From Mucilaginibacter sp. (lineage in GTDB: Bacteria; Bacteroidota; Bacteroidia; Sphingobacteriales; Sphingobacteriaceae), in contig JAQBNY010000010.1 of NCBI GenBank assembly GCA_028288315.1, forward strand, positions 1-10,489: 10,489 nt of DNA, in the 5' to 3' direction. Below the pieces are notes generated by a model. That model ran no database searches and was not told the origin of the DNA. It saw nothing but the letters and a program-made list of their open reading frames with translations. This document shows, in pieces, positions 1-7,221 of this stretch. Position 1 is the first letter of the stretch; every line of letters begins with the position of its first letter. Made by a program: the position numbers and the translations under genes.

Positions 1-548
1 CCCAACTGGAGATATTTTTCCATAAAAACATCCTTAGCAAATAGCGTCCCCATGTGCGAATCCAAATGCGTTGGCACAAAGCCCATAGCAATCGCTCTAT
101 CATATTGCGCCCGAATCTCCCTATCTACCTCATCAGCCTTAGCACTAAAATAAACAGCCTGTACAGATGAATACATTGTGCCCTGCTTATCAACCAATCC
201 TGGCACGGCAGGTTTGCCGGCCAGTGGCCCCCAACGGTAATTGTCCCACTCTGATGTTAATGTTAAATGCAGGCCCGCGTCCAGTGCAGGGTGTTTATCC
301 AAATATGTTCTAAACTCCGGCACCCATGAGCAGGGCATCATTACACTGGTTGAATTAGCCACTCCCTCGCTTGTAGCCTTCTCCACACCTAAATTTGATT
401 CATGCGACATGCCCGCATCATCAACATGCAGAATTATCACCCTTGCACCCTTAGGCCAGCCTAACTTTTCGGCATAGGTTTGGGTTTGCTGGGCGGTAAC
501 ATTTAGGGCAAAGCCAAGCGTGATAAGGAATAAGGTTAATTTTTTCAT
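1..548 (-). CDS. ChbG/YdjC-family carbohydrate deacetylase, exported (3' end cut by window)
   Basis: The first 182 codons are visible, starting at the ATG complementary to 546-548; the C-terminus lies beyond base 1. Residues 1-20 (MKKLTLFLITLGFALNVTAQ) form a signal peptide, so the enzyme acts in the periplasm or outside the cell. The mature part has HVDDAGMS near residues 41-48 (metal-binding Asp43/Asp44), GLHLTL near 92-97 and HLDSHMGT at 161-168 (His161, His165). This Asp-His-His pattern is characteristic of the ChbG/YdjC family, metal-dependent enzymes that remove acetyl groups from chito-oligosaccharides and related sugars. The substrate here is unknown; the exported location differs from the cytoplasmic E. 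coli ChbG. The gene lies 120 bases downstream of the acetyltransferase-like gene on the same strand, so co-transcription is possible. The family call is firm and the exact reaction is inferred. Confidence 0.88.
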   Translation of the reverse strand, partial: MKKLTLFLITLGFALNVTAQQTQTYAEKLGWPKGARVIILHVDDAGMSHESNLGVEKATSEGVANSTSVMMPCSWVPEFRTYLDKHPALDAGLHLTLTSEWDNYRWGPLAGKPAVPGLVDKQGTMYSSVQAVYFSAKADEVDREIRAQYDRAIAMGFVPTHLDSHMGTLFAKDVFMEKYLQL

Positions 549-603
549 ATTGCAATTTGTATTACCGTTTAGTCAACTCACCCGGTCTTTGCTTCGCTCG
601 ACC

Positions 604-631
604 ACCCTCTCTCCGCAAGCGGAAAGAGGGT
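604..631. repeat. REP-like palindrome between two minus-strand genes
   Basis: A 13-base arm at 604-616 (ACCCTCTCTCCGC) pairs with 619-631 (GCGGAAAGAGGGT) with one mismatch and a very short loop. There is no T-run on either side, so a simple terminator is not well supported. Together with the preceding GC-richer stretch (about 575-603) it looks like a dispersed intergenic repeat rather than unique sequence. It could attenuate transcription from the acetyltransferase-like gene into the deacetylase gene, or stabilise the upstream mRNA. Dispersal elsewhere in the genome cannot be seen from this window. Confidence 0.55.
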
Positions 632-668
632 TAGGAAAGGGCTAAGAAGAGCATACAAGAAGTATGCG

Positions 669-1802
669 CTATACCCTTATATAAATCTTATTCTTATCCA
701 ATATTTTTCCCACCGTCCAGCAAACCAGCATGTAACTAATAGCAAAAAGCAGCGAGCCTACAGCACCAGGTGCAATAACCTGATAAATAGAACTGTTTAT
801 CCAGTCGAAAAGGCTCTTGTCTTTAACATGGATCATCCAGAAGGCAATGACCAAAATTTCTGAAAGAATATAAATAGCCAATGGGTTTTTACCTACTGTG
901 GTGAAGAACGATGTCCAGTTTGCACCGTTCCAGGAACGGATTTCTACAACGTAGATCAGCGCCGATATTATTATCATATCCAAACCAACGGTTAGTAATG
1001 TGAACGGACTTGACCATAGCTTTTTACCTATTGGGAAGAACATATTCCATGACCATGCTATAAATAGAAACAGACAGCCGGTTAAAAGCAATTTAGATAT
1101 GGTTTCATAACCTTTGCCTTTTTCCTGTATAAATTTGCCGGCAAAGTATCCGCATATAACATTTACTATAGCAGGTAGAGTACTTAAAATCCCTTCGGGA
1201 TCAAATGGCATACCTTCGCCGTGGTATAAATGCGATTCGCCTAAAACAAACTTATCAAAGTAAGTACCTGCATTAGTTAGCATACCGTAAGGTGCAGCAG
1301 GGTCGCCATACATAAGTAATATTACCTGGTAACCTATTAACAGCAGTATGCTGATTACAATGATTGTAGTTTTATTTTTAATAAAGTAAACCAGTAACGA
1401 TGCAAATAAGTAGCAAAGTGCAATACGTTGCAAAACACCCATTACACGAGTTCCGCTGAAAGGTTTTATGGACCATACTCCGTTATGAAGTTCCACAAAC
1501 GGGAACCAGTACATCAGAAATCCAATTAAAAATATGAGTAATGCCCTTTTAAAGATTCTTAAAAGCACTGCATTTGTACTTAAGCTATCAAATTTACGGG
1601 TGGTAAAACTCATGGCATTACCTACCGCGAACAGGAAGGATGGAAATACCAGGTCTGTTGGAGTAAAGCCAAACCAGGCGGCGTGTTCAAGCGGTGCAAA
1701 TGGATGTGCGCCACTACCGGGCGTGTTTACAATGATCATAAAACAGATGGTCATTCCCCGGAAAACATCCAGTGAAAGAAACCTGTCGGGCTTTTGGTTC
1801 AT
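669..1802 (-). CDS. Heparan-alpha-glucosaminide N-acetyltransferase-like membrane protein (DUF5009/NagX type)
   Basis: A 377-residue polytopic membrane protein. The N-terminus RFLSLDVFRGMTI (7-19) and the following HAAWFGFTPTDLVFPSFLF (40-58) match the hallmark region of the HGSNAT/NagX family. In human HGSNAT the equivalent His (in a KHASWNGLT context) carries the acetyl group across the membrane; the counterpart here is His40. Other conserved pieces are DPEGILSTLPAI (201-212), KKLWSSPFTLLTVGLD (260-275) and GKNPLAIY (304-311). About ten hydrophobic segments are visible, for example 84-100, 125-141, 146-164, 236-256, 268-286, 305-325 and 345-363. In bacteria such proteins occur in N-acetylglucosamine utilisation loci, as a transporter or transmembrane acetyltransferase. 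The downstream ChbG-like deacetylase fits an amino-sugar role. The family is clear; substrate and direction are not known. Confidence 0.85.
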   Translation of the reverse strand: MNQKPDRFLSLDVFRGMTICFMIIVNTPGSGAHPFAPLEHAAWFGFTPTDLVFPSFLFAVGNAMSFTTRKFDSLSTNAVLLRIFKRALLIFLIGFLMYWFPFVELHNGVWSIKPFSGTRVMGVLQRIALCYLFASLLVYFIKNKTTIIVISILLLIGYQVILLMYGDPAAPYGMLTNAGTYFDKFVLGESHLYHGEGMPFDPEGILSTLPAIVNVICGYFAGKFIQEKGKGYETISKLLLTGCLFLFIAWSWNMFFPIGKKLWSSPFTLLTVGLDMIIISALIYVVEIRSWNGANWTSFFTTVGKNPLAIYILSEILVIAFWMIHVKDKSLFDWINSSIYQVIAPGAVGSLLFAISYMLVCWTVGKILDKNKIYIRV

Positions 1803-1958
1803 AGTTAATGAGGGTTAAAAATTACTGAGGATTGCAGCTACAATATAGAAATTATTTCAGATCAAAATGTATCGGGTTTAAAAGTTTTTAAAATATTTTA
1901 AAAAGTGAATTTAAAAATGAAATTTATTTGAGTTCTGTTAAGATTATTAGCACTTAAA

Positions 1959-2261
1959 ATGGATAAAATGTTATTATTTTTGAAACCGATGCTTACAATA
2001 ACCAACCATACGCTTGAAAAACTAGAACTGCTCTTAAAAGCAGCCGGTTACCGCGTAAGGTATGAGAAGGGGAACTTTAAAACAGGCGCATGCCTGCTGC
2101 AAAGCAGTCGTATAATAGTGGTAAATAAATTTGCGAACCTGGAAAGCAAGATAGCATCGGTTGCCGATTTGGCGCGTACCTTAGAGATAGATTATAAATT
2201 ACTTGACGAAAAACAGGCTGCATTTTTGCACCAAATAAAACAAACCCAATTGCAGCTGTGA
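1959..2261 (+). CDS. Small conserved Bacteroidota protein of unknown function
   Basis: A 100-residue soluble protein without signal peptide or membrane segment. The core contains TLEKLELLLKAAGYRVRYEKGNFKTG and SSRIIVVNKF, a pattern I recognise from small conserved proteins in Bacteroidetes genomes; no function is known to me. The start is uncertain. ATG codons occur at 1959, 1968 and 1989, and the last would give a protein beginning MLTITNHTLEKLE, which fits the usual family length better. The stop codon TGA (2259-2261) overlaps the GTG start of the next gene (2258-2260), so the two are almost certainly translated from one mRNA. A link in function to the downstream hydrolase is plausible from this coupling but not shown. 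Confidence 0.8.
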   Translation: MDKMLLFLKPMLTITNHTLEKLELLLKAAGYRVRYEKGNFKTGACLLQSSRIIVVNKFANLESKIASVADLARTLEIDYKLLDEKQAAFLHQIKQTQLQL

Positions 2262-3019
2262 TAGTTACTTTTTTAGGAACAGGAACCTCCCAGGGCGTGC
2301 CCGTAATTGCCTGCGATTGTGAAGTATGCACATCAACAAATAAGCATGATAAACGCCTGCGTACTTCTATTTTAATACAATCAAACGACAAGACCATTGT
2401 TGTAGATTCCGGGCCCGATTTTAGATACCAGATGCTGCGTGCTAATGTTAAGCACCTTGATGCCATTGTTTTTACCCATGAGCATAAAGATCATATTGCA
2501 GGCATGGATGATATACGCGGGTTCAACTTTAAACAACGTGGCCCGGTTGATGTTTATGCAGATACACGCGTACAACACGCGCTCCGCAGAGAATTTTCCT
2601 ATATTTTTACTGACAAGAGCTATCCCGGCTTACCACAAATAAACCTGCACACTATTGACCTGACCCCGTTTAACATTGGCAGTGTGCCCTTTACTCCTAT
2701 TGAAGTGATGCATTATAAATTACCGGTACTGGGGTTCAGAATAAATGATTTTACTTATATCACTGATGCCAAAACGGTATCGGACGTTGAAAAAGAAAAA
2801 ATTTACGGATCAAAAACACTGGTGATAAATGCTTTACAAAAAGAGATGCACATTTCGCACCTTACACTGGATGAGGCTGTTTCTTTTGCTCAGGATATTA
2901 ATGCCAAAAAAACTTATTTTACGCACATTAGTCACCGCCTTGGCAAGCATGCCGATATTGCAAGGGAACTGCCTGCAGGCATTGAGTTAGCCTATGATGG
3001 CTTAGTACTCGAAATATAA
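2258..3019 (+). CDS. MBL-fold metallo-hydrolase, PhnP-like
   Basis: A 253-residue cytoplasmic hydrolase of the metallo-beta-lactamase fold. It opens with VTFLGTGTSQGVP and carries the metal-binding HxHxDH motif as H74-E-H76-K-D78-H79, followed by H152, D170 (ITDA) and H223/H226 (THISH), which complete a two-metal site. The cysteines C19, C21 and C24 (CDCEVC) match the extra structural zinc site of E. coli PhnP, whose C-P-lyase-pathway job is to open cyclic ribosyl phosphate. No other phn genes are visible, so that substrate should not be assumed; cyclic phosphodiesters are the best guess. The start is GTG at 2258, overlapping the TGA of the upstream small gene (GTGA). A later ATG would remove the first beta strand and the LGTG motif, so GTG is strongly favoured. 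Confidence 0.88.
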   Translation: MIVTFLGTGTSQGVPVIACDCEVCTSTNKHDKRLRTSILIQSNDKTIVVDSGPDFRYQMLRANVKHLDAIVFTHEHKDHIAGMDDIRGFNFKQRGPVDVYADTRVQHALRREFSYIFTDKSYPGLPQINLHTIDLTPFNIGSVPFTPIEVMHYKLPVLGFRINDFTYITDAKTVSDVEKEKIYGSKTLVINALQKEMHISHLTLDEAVSFAQDINAKKTYFTHISHRLGKHADIARELPAGIELAYDGLVLEI

Positions 3020-3029
3020 AAAACCTGCA

Positions 3030-3491
3030 TCAGCGCAGTTCTATGTAGCTTACCATATCAATACCACCTCTGTATGATTTTAAATGGCCTTTTTGGTGTT
3101 TATCTACCTTGCCGCGAATAGTCATAATATGATTGTTGATCTTTGAAAAGTTGCCATCGCCATATTCAAACAAACCCGTATGGGTACCTCTTAAAATCAA
3201 CGGGCAATCTTGCGAAAAGTTCACCCATAAGGCATGGCTGTTACCCCGGTCAATAACGTTACTATCATTGTGCAAAGCAGAAAGGTTCTTACCCTCCACA
3301 TATTTGCCCGTCACTTCTACATACTGCTTATCATAATATTTTATACTATCTACCAGGTGAGAAAAAACCACGCGCTTATATATGATACCTTCAGAACATT
3401 CACTGGTGTAAATGTGTTTAGGCTGGCTGCAAGCATGCAGCATAAACGTAAAGGTTAACGGAATAAATACCCACCTGCTGGTCAACATCAT
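3030..3491 (-). CDS. Small predicted lipoprotein, unknown function (possible OB-fold)
   Basis: A 153-residue protein with a short hydrophobic leader and a lipobox-like LHAC ending at Cys21, so it is probably lipid-anchored after signal peptidase II cleavage. The second codon is also ATG, so the start may be three bases later. The mature part contains KQYVEVTGKYVEGKNLSALH and HIMTIRGKVDKHQKGHL. Two short VxGK-type strands like these are common in small beta-barrel (OB-fold-like) periplasmic proteins, but this is a guess from pattern. I do not recognise a named family. The gene converges on the MBL hydrolase with only 10 bases between the two stop codons and no obvious terminator there. It diverges from the NPP gene, with a 161-base region between them. 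Confidence 0.72.
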   Translation of the reverse strand: MMLTSRWVFIPLTFTFMLHACSQPKHIYTSECSEGIIYKRVVFSHLVDSIKYYDKQYVEVTGKYVEGKNLSALHNDSNVIDRGNSHALWVNFSQDCPLILRGTHTGLFEYGDGNFSKINNHIMTIRGKVDKHQKGHLKSYRGGIDMVSYIELR

Positions 3492-3627
3492 TTCAAGTTT
3501 TATGTTAACACAAGATAGCTATTATCAGTTGGGTTAAGTGACAATTATTTGTAAGTTTCTTGCTATAAATTGCTGTAATAGCGTAACATTTTTACAATAT
3601 GCTATCTCGCGCTCAACCTTAATTCTA

Positions 3628-3635
3628 TATTTTTG
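3628..3635 (+). promoter_or_regulatory. Bacteroidota-type -7 element ahead of the NPP gene
   Basis: TATTTTTG matches the TAnnTTTG consensus at every defined position and lies 17 bases before the ATG at 3653. I do not see a convincing TTG element 19-21 bases upstream, so support is only partial. If used, transcription would start about 10 bases before the start codon, a short leader. Confidence 0.35.
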
Positions 3636-3652
3636 CCCTCTATAAAATCGGC

Positions 3653-4948
3653 ATGAAAAAATACAGCTTACTCCTTATCCTCGCCTTATTTTGTTTGAAT
3701 GGCTTTAGCCAGACAACCACTCCAGTTATTGATACTACCCAAAAAGTAATTGCCAGTCGCAAAAACAGTATAGCGCAACAAAAAAAGCCATATGTTATAT
3801 TAATATCTGCTGATGGTTTCCGTTGGGATTATGCCGATAAATACAATGCTGAAAACCTGATAAGGCTAAGGAAAGAAGGCGTGAGCGCGGCATCAATGGT
3901 GCCATCTTATCCATCTGTTACTTTCCCTAACCATTATGCAATGGTTACCGGCTTGTATCCCTCCCACTCGGGTCTGGTAAACAATACTTTTTTTGATCGC
4001 GATCGTAAGGATTTTTATTCCATGGGTAATAAGAAAAAAGTTGCTGATGGTACATGGTATGGCGGTACCCCGCTTTGGGTATTAGCCGAGCAGCAAAACA
4101 TGCTTTCTGCCAGTTTTTACTGGGTAGCATCAGAAGCGGCCATTAAAGATACCCGCCCTAGCTATTATTATGTTTATAATGAAAAAATTGACATACATAA
4201 CCGTATCGCCGCAGTAGTACAATGGCTTAAACTCCCCCCTGAACAGCGTCCGCATTTAATTACATTTTACTTTCCGCAGGTTGACCACGCCGGGCATTTG
4301 TACAATCCCGATGCGCCGCAAACCGAGCAAGAGGTACATTATGTAGATTCGGCAGTAAATGAGCTTAACAATGCGGTTAAAGCCACCGGACTGGATGTAA
4401 ACTTTGTTTTCGTATCAGACCACGGTATGACTAAGGTTGATACGCTAAATCCAATTAAAATACCTGCGGCTATTGATACCTCAAAATTTGTAGTATCTGG
4501 CGATGGAATTTTGGTTGAACTTTACGCAAAGGACAAGCAATACATTCAGGCCACTTATGATGCATTGAAAAAAGAGGCTAAAGATTATCAGGTTTACCTT
4601 AAAACAAACGTACCTGCAAAGCTGCACTACAGCGCTACTGACGACTGGCATAACCGTATTGGCGATATTTTGCTGATACCCGAGTGGCCAAAAGTATTTA
4701 ATCTTTCTAACCGCAAAAAAATTAACCCGGGCTGGCATGGTTATGACCCAACTGTGGTTAAAGACATGCATGCTACCTTTTATGCATGGGGGCCGGCATT
4801 TAAAAAGAACCTGAGCATTCCATCATTCCAGAATGTAGATGTTTATAACATGATAAGCCAGATATTAGGATTAAACATTACCGAAAAAGTAGATGGGACC
4901 AAACAACTGGTAAACAAGATATTACTGAAAAAAGCCGTTAAAAAATGA
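3653..4948 (+). CDS. Exported nucleotide pyrophosphatase/phosphodiesterase (NPP, alkaline phosphatase superfamily)
   Basis: A 431-residue enzyme with a signal peptide (1-20, ending FSQ). All catalytic features of the NPP family are readable: Asp54 in SADGFRWDY, the Thr90 nucleophile in PSVTFPNHYAMVTGLYPSHSG, Asp211 and His215 in VDHAGH, Asp256-His257 in SDHGM, and His362 in WHGYD. Order and spacing closely follow Xanthomonas NPP, so two zinc ions and a phospho-threonine intermediate are expected. The family hydrolyses nucleotide or other phosphodiester and pyrophosphate bonds outside the cytoplasm, often for phosphate scavenging; the substrate cannot be read here. Length is typical for bacterial NPPs (about 400-440). 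Its stop overlaps the start of the next gene (ATGA), giving translational coupling to a small exported partner. It could alternatively act on phospholipid head groups. Confidence 0.92.
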   Translation: MKKYSLLLILALFCLNGFSQTTTPVIDTTQKVIASRKNSIAQQKKPYVILISADGFRWDYADKYNAENLIRLRKEGVSAASMVPSYPSVTFPNHYAMVTGLYPSHSGLVNNTFFDRDRKDFYSMGNKKKVADGTWYGGTPLWVLAEQQNMLSASFYWVASEAAIKDTRPSYYYVYNEKIDIHNRIAAVVQWLKLPPEQRPHLITFYFPQVDHAGHLYNPDAPQTEQEVHYVDSAVNELNNAVKATGLDVNFVFVSDHGMTKVDTLNPIKIPAAIDTSKFVVSGDGILVELYAKDKQYIQATYDALKKEAKDYQVYLKTNVPAKLHYSATDDWHNRIGDILLIPEWPKVFNLSNRKKINPGWHGYDPTVVKDMHATFYAWGPAFKKNLSIPSFQNVDVYNMISQILGLNITEKVDGTKQLVNKILLKKAVKK

Positions 4949-5454
4949 AGCTATATTTTAAATTAGTTTTCCTGCTATTACTACCGGCTACAATATTTGC
5001 GCAGGATACCACCGTTTTTAAGAAACAAGCCGCACGTTTTGCCGCCGCTACTTTTAATGGCGATCATAAAACAGTTATAGACCTTACTTATCCTGCTTTA
5101 ATTGAACTATCAGGCGGGCGTGAAATGATGCAGAAACTCATAACCGATAAGATAGAATCAATAAGAAAACGAGGCATAACTAAGTTTGATGGTTCAGTTG
5201 GTTCGCCCGGTAAGTTCTACAAGGCCGGCAATCAGATACATTGCCTTATACCTGAATTTATAATATTTAAAATGCCGAAAGGACATTATACCGGTCAGTC
5301 TTACCTGTTAGGTGTGAGTGATGATAAGGGTAAAAGCTGGAAGTTTTTGGATGTAGGTAACATGCCGCCCGCCATACTGCACAAACTATTGCCCAACTTT
5401 AATAACAGTCTGATGATACCCGAATCAGGCAAGCCGGTATATTTTGAAGATTAG
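4945..5454 (+). CDS. Small exported protein of unknown function, coupled to the NPP gene
   Basis: A 169-residue protein with a clear signal peptide (MKLYFKLVFLLLLPATIFAQ) and no membrane segment after it, so probably periplasmic. The start ATG (4945) lies within the NPP stop in an ATGA overlap. The N-terminal half (AARFAAATFNGDHKTVIDLTYPALIELSGG) is helical with a NGDHKTVIDL pattern like those seen in small NTF2-like proteins, followed by a strand-rich half (KFYKAGNQIHCLIPEF, QSYLLGVSDDKGKSWKFLDVG). The NTF2-like idea is inferred from pattern only; there is no catalytic motif I can name. The tight coupling with the phosphodiesterase suggests a shared process, possibly as an accessory or binding protein. 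Confidence 0.8.
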   Translation: MKLYFKLVFLLLLPATIFAQDTTVFKKQAARFAAATFNGDHKTVIDLTYPALIELSGGREMMQKLITDKIESIRKRGITKFDGSVGSPGKFYKAGNQIHCLIPEFIIFKMPKGHYTGQSYLLGVSDDKGKSWKFLDVGNMPPAILHKLLPNFNNSLMIPESGKPVYFED

Positions 5455-5512
5455 CTTTTTCAAATCAGCTTAATTTTTTTAAATTGGGATGGATTTTATA
5501 CCATCTCTTATC

Positions 5513-7126
5513 ATGCAACGAAGAAACTTTTTAAAAACAGGATCATTAGCCGGATTAACATTAACCACATTAGTAACAGCATCATGCAGCCAGCCTTCAG
5601 CCGATAAAAAAACCGCAGAAAATGGTGAAACTGTTGACGACTTTGAACTTAATGAAACAACCATTGCCGATCTGCAGAAAAAGATGCAAAGCGGCACTCA
5701 TACCTCACGCGCTATTACTGAACTGTATTTAAAAAGGATTGATGCCATTGACAAAGCCGGGCCAAAGCTTAATTCAATTATAGAATTAAACAAAAGCGCT
5801 TTAGACATGGCCGACGCAATGGATAAAGAACGCAAAGCCGGCAAAATACGCGGCCCGCTGCATGGCATACCTGTTTTAATAAAAGATAACATTGATACCG
5901 GCGATAACATGCACACTACAGCCGGCTCATTGGCACTGGCAGATCATTTTGCTAAACAAGATGCCTTTATAGCTCATAAATTACGTGCGGCAGGTGCAGT
6001 TATATTGGGCAAAACCAACTTAAGCGAGTGGGCCAATTTCCGTTCAACACGCTCAACCAGCGGTTGGAGCAGTCGTGGTTTGCAAACAAAGAACCCTTAT
6101 GTGCTTGACAGGAACCCAAGCGGTTCAAGCGCCGGTACAGGATCGGCCATTGCAGCCAATTTATGCGCTATAGGTATTGGTACCGAAACTGATGGCTCTA
6201 TTGTATCGCCATCATCAGTAAACGGATTGGTTGGCATTAAGCCTACAGTAGGTTTATTGAGTCGTACGGGAATCATCCCCATATCAAAAACACAGGATAC
6301 AGCCGGGCCAATGGCACGCACAGTTAGGGATGCTGCCACATTGTTAGGCGTATTAGCAGGCGTCGACCCTAAGGACAGTTATACGCTAAAAAGCAAAATT
6401 GAAAAAGACTACACTAAATTTTTAGATGCAGGCGGCTTAAAAGGCAAGCGAATAGGTGTTGAAAAACTGGATAAACCAAATGCCGGTATGCAACAGCTTT
6501 TACAAGAGACCATTGCCGTGCTCAAAAAACAAGGCGCCGAAGTTGTTGAAGTAGAATTGGGCAAACAGCTTAAAGAAATTGGCAATGCCGAGTTCACAGT
6601 ATTGCTTTATGAATTTAAAGATGGATTGAACAAGTACTTAAGCACCGCAAACGCCAAGGTAAAAACGCTGGAAGATGTTATTGCTTTTAATAAAGCAAAC
6701 GAATATAAGGCTATGCCCTTTTTTAAACAGGAAACACTTGAACTGGCACAAAGCAAAGGCGATTTAAATAGCAAAGAATATTTGGATGCTTTGAAAAAAA
6801 CAACCGTTATTAGTCGCGCTGCTATTGATAAGATCTTAAAGGACAACAAGCTGGATGCTATTGCCGGGCCAACAAATGGTTTTGCAGTATGTATAGACCT
6901 TATTAATGGTGATTATGATAATGGCTTTTCGTTCTCATCACCTGCTGCTATGTCGGGTTATCCGCACATTACTGTACCTATGGGTTCATGGCATGACCTG
7001 CCAATGGGCTTCTCCTTTTTTGGCACCGCATGGAGCGAGGGCGAGCTGATAAAAATGGCTTATGCGTATGAGCAAGCATCAAAGAAAAGAATAGCCCCTA
7101 AGTTTAAGGGTGGATTGTTTGCATAA
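5513..7126 (+). CDS. Tat-exported amidase (amidase signature family)
   Basis: A 537-residue serine hydrolase of the amidase signature family. With this start the protein begins MQRRNFLKTGSLAGLTL, a twin-arginine (RRNFLK) signal followed by a hydrophobic stretch and Cys25 in a loose lipobox (VTASC). An upstream in-frame ATG (5489) would add eight residues before the Tat motif and is less likely. The Ser-cisSer-Lys triad is visible: Lys124 in GIPVLIKDNIDT, cis-Ser205 in the PSGSSAG segment and nucleophile Ser229 in GTETDGSIVSPS. The 24-residue spacing between the two serines equals that of FAAH. It should cleave amides outside the cytoplasm; the substrate is unknown. A GatA role in tRNA-Gln synthesis is unlikely because the protein is exported and no gatB/gatC is adjacent. 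It follows the preceding gene by 58 bases and may belong to the same operon. Confidence 0.92.
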   Translation: MQRRNFLKTGSLAGLTLTTLVTASCSQPSADKKTAENGETVDDFELNETTIADLQKKMQSGTHTSRAITELYLKRIDAIDKAGPKLNSIIELNKSALDMADAMDKERKAGKIRGPLHGIPVLIKDNIDTGDNMHTTAGSLALADHFAKQDAFIAHKLRAAGAVILGKTNLSEWANFRSTRSTSGWSSRGLQTKNPYVLDRNPSGSSAGTGSAIAANLCAIGIGTETDGSIVSPSSVNGLVGIKPTVGLLSRTGIIPISKTQDTAGPMARTVRDAATLLGVLAGVDPKDSYTLKSKIEKDYTKFLDAGGLKGKRIGVEKLDKPNAGMQQLLQETIAVLKKQGAEVVEVELGKQLKEIGNAEFTVLLYEFKDGLNKYLSTANAKVKTLEDVIAFNKANEYKAMPFFKQETLELAQSKGDLNSKEYLDALKKTTVISRAAIDKILKDNKLDAIAGPTNGFAVCIDLINGDYDNGFSFSSPAAMSGYPHITVPMGSWHDLPMGFSFFGTAWSEGELIKMAYAYEQASKKRIAPKFKGGLFA

Positions 7127-7136
7127 CCTTACTCCG

Positions 7137-7206
7137 TAGGGTGCATGGCACCTTGAAAGTTTTTTACTGTCCTAAATATTGTTGGTGGACAATACCAATA
7201 AGGGCG
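7137..7206 (+). repeat. Upstream, truncated copy of a noncoding repeat
   Basis: Bases 7150-7206 align with 8069-8123 at 52 of 57 columns (two single-base gaps and three substitutions by eye). The shared core starts ACCTTGAAAGTTTTT and runs through ACTGTCCTAAATATTGTTGG to a degenerate version of the CACCAACAA arm. The left palindrome present in the downstream copy is absent. In its place, 7137-7149 (TAGGGTGCATGGC) is the reverse complement, with one base missing, of 8056-8069 (GCCATGCATCCCTA). The copy is in the same orientation as the downstream one, so the two directly flank the orphan gene. Confidence 0.8.
7153..7184 (+). promoter_or_regulatory. Promoter-like sequence inside the upstream repeat copy
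   Basis: TTG at 7153-7155, a 21-base gap, then TATTGTTG at 7177-7184 (five of six defined bases of TAnnTTTG). This resembles the Bacteroidota -33/-7 arrangement and would start transcription roughly 30 bases before the ATG at 7222. The downstream repeat has the same pair with a 20-base gap. The match is suggestive only, because such short motifs occur by chance in AT-rich DNA. Confidence 0.25.
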
Positions 7207-7221
7207 CAAAAGTCTAAAAAA

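Noticed and set aside
241..477. Plus-strand open frame within the left edge
   Set aside because: It is antisense to the ChbG-like deacetylase, which has clear family motifs and a signal peptide on the other strand.
1864..1872. Possible -7 element for the acetyltransferase-like gene on the minus strand (TACATTTTG)
   Set aside because: It has one base too many compared with TAnnTTTG and no TTG at the right distance upstream.
3020..3035. Bidirectional terminator between the MBL hydrolase and lipoprotein genes
   Set aside because: The gap is only 10 bases and holds no stem with a T-run; a small CTGC/GCAG pairing is too weak.
5489..5512. Upstream ATG of the amidase gene
   Set aside because: It would place eight residues before the Tat RR motif; the start at 5513 gives a normal Tat signal.
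7141..7221. N-terminal extension of the orphan gene (27 extra residues)
   Set aside because: This part is translated repeat sequence; the signal peptide begins at the ATG at 7222.
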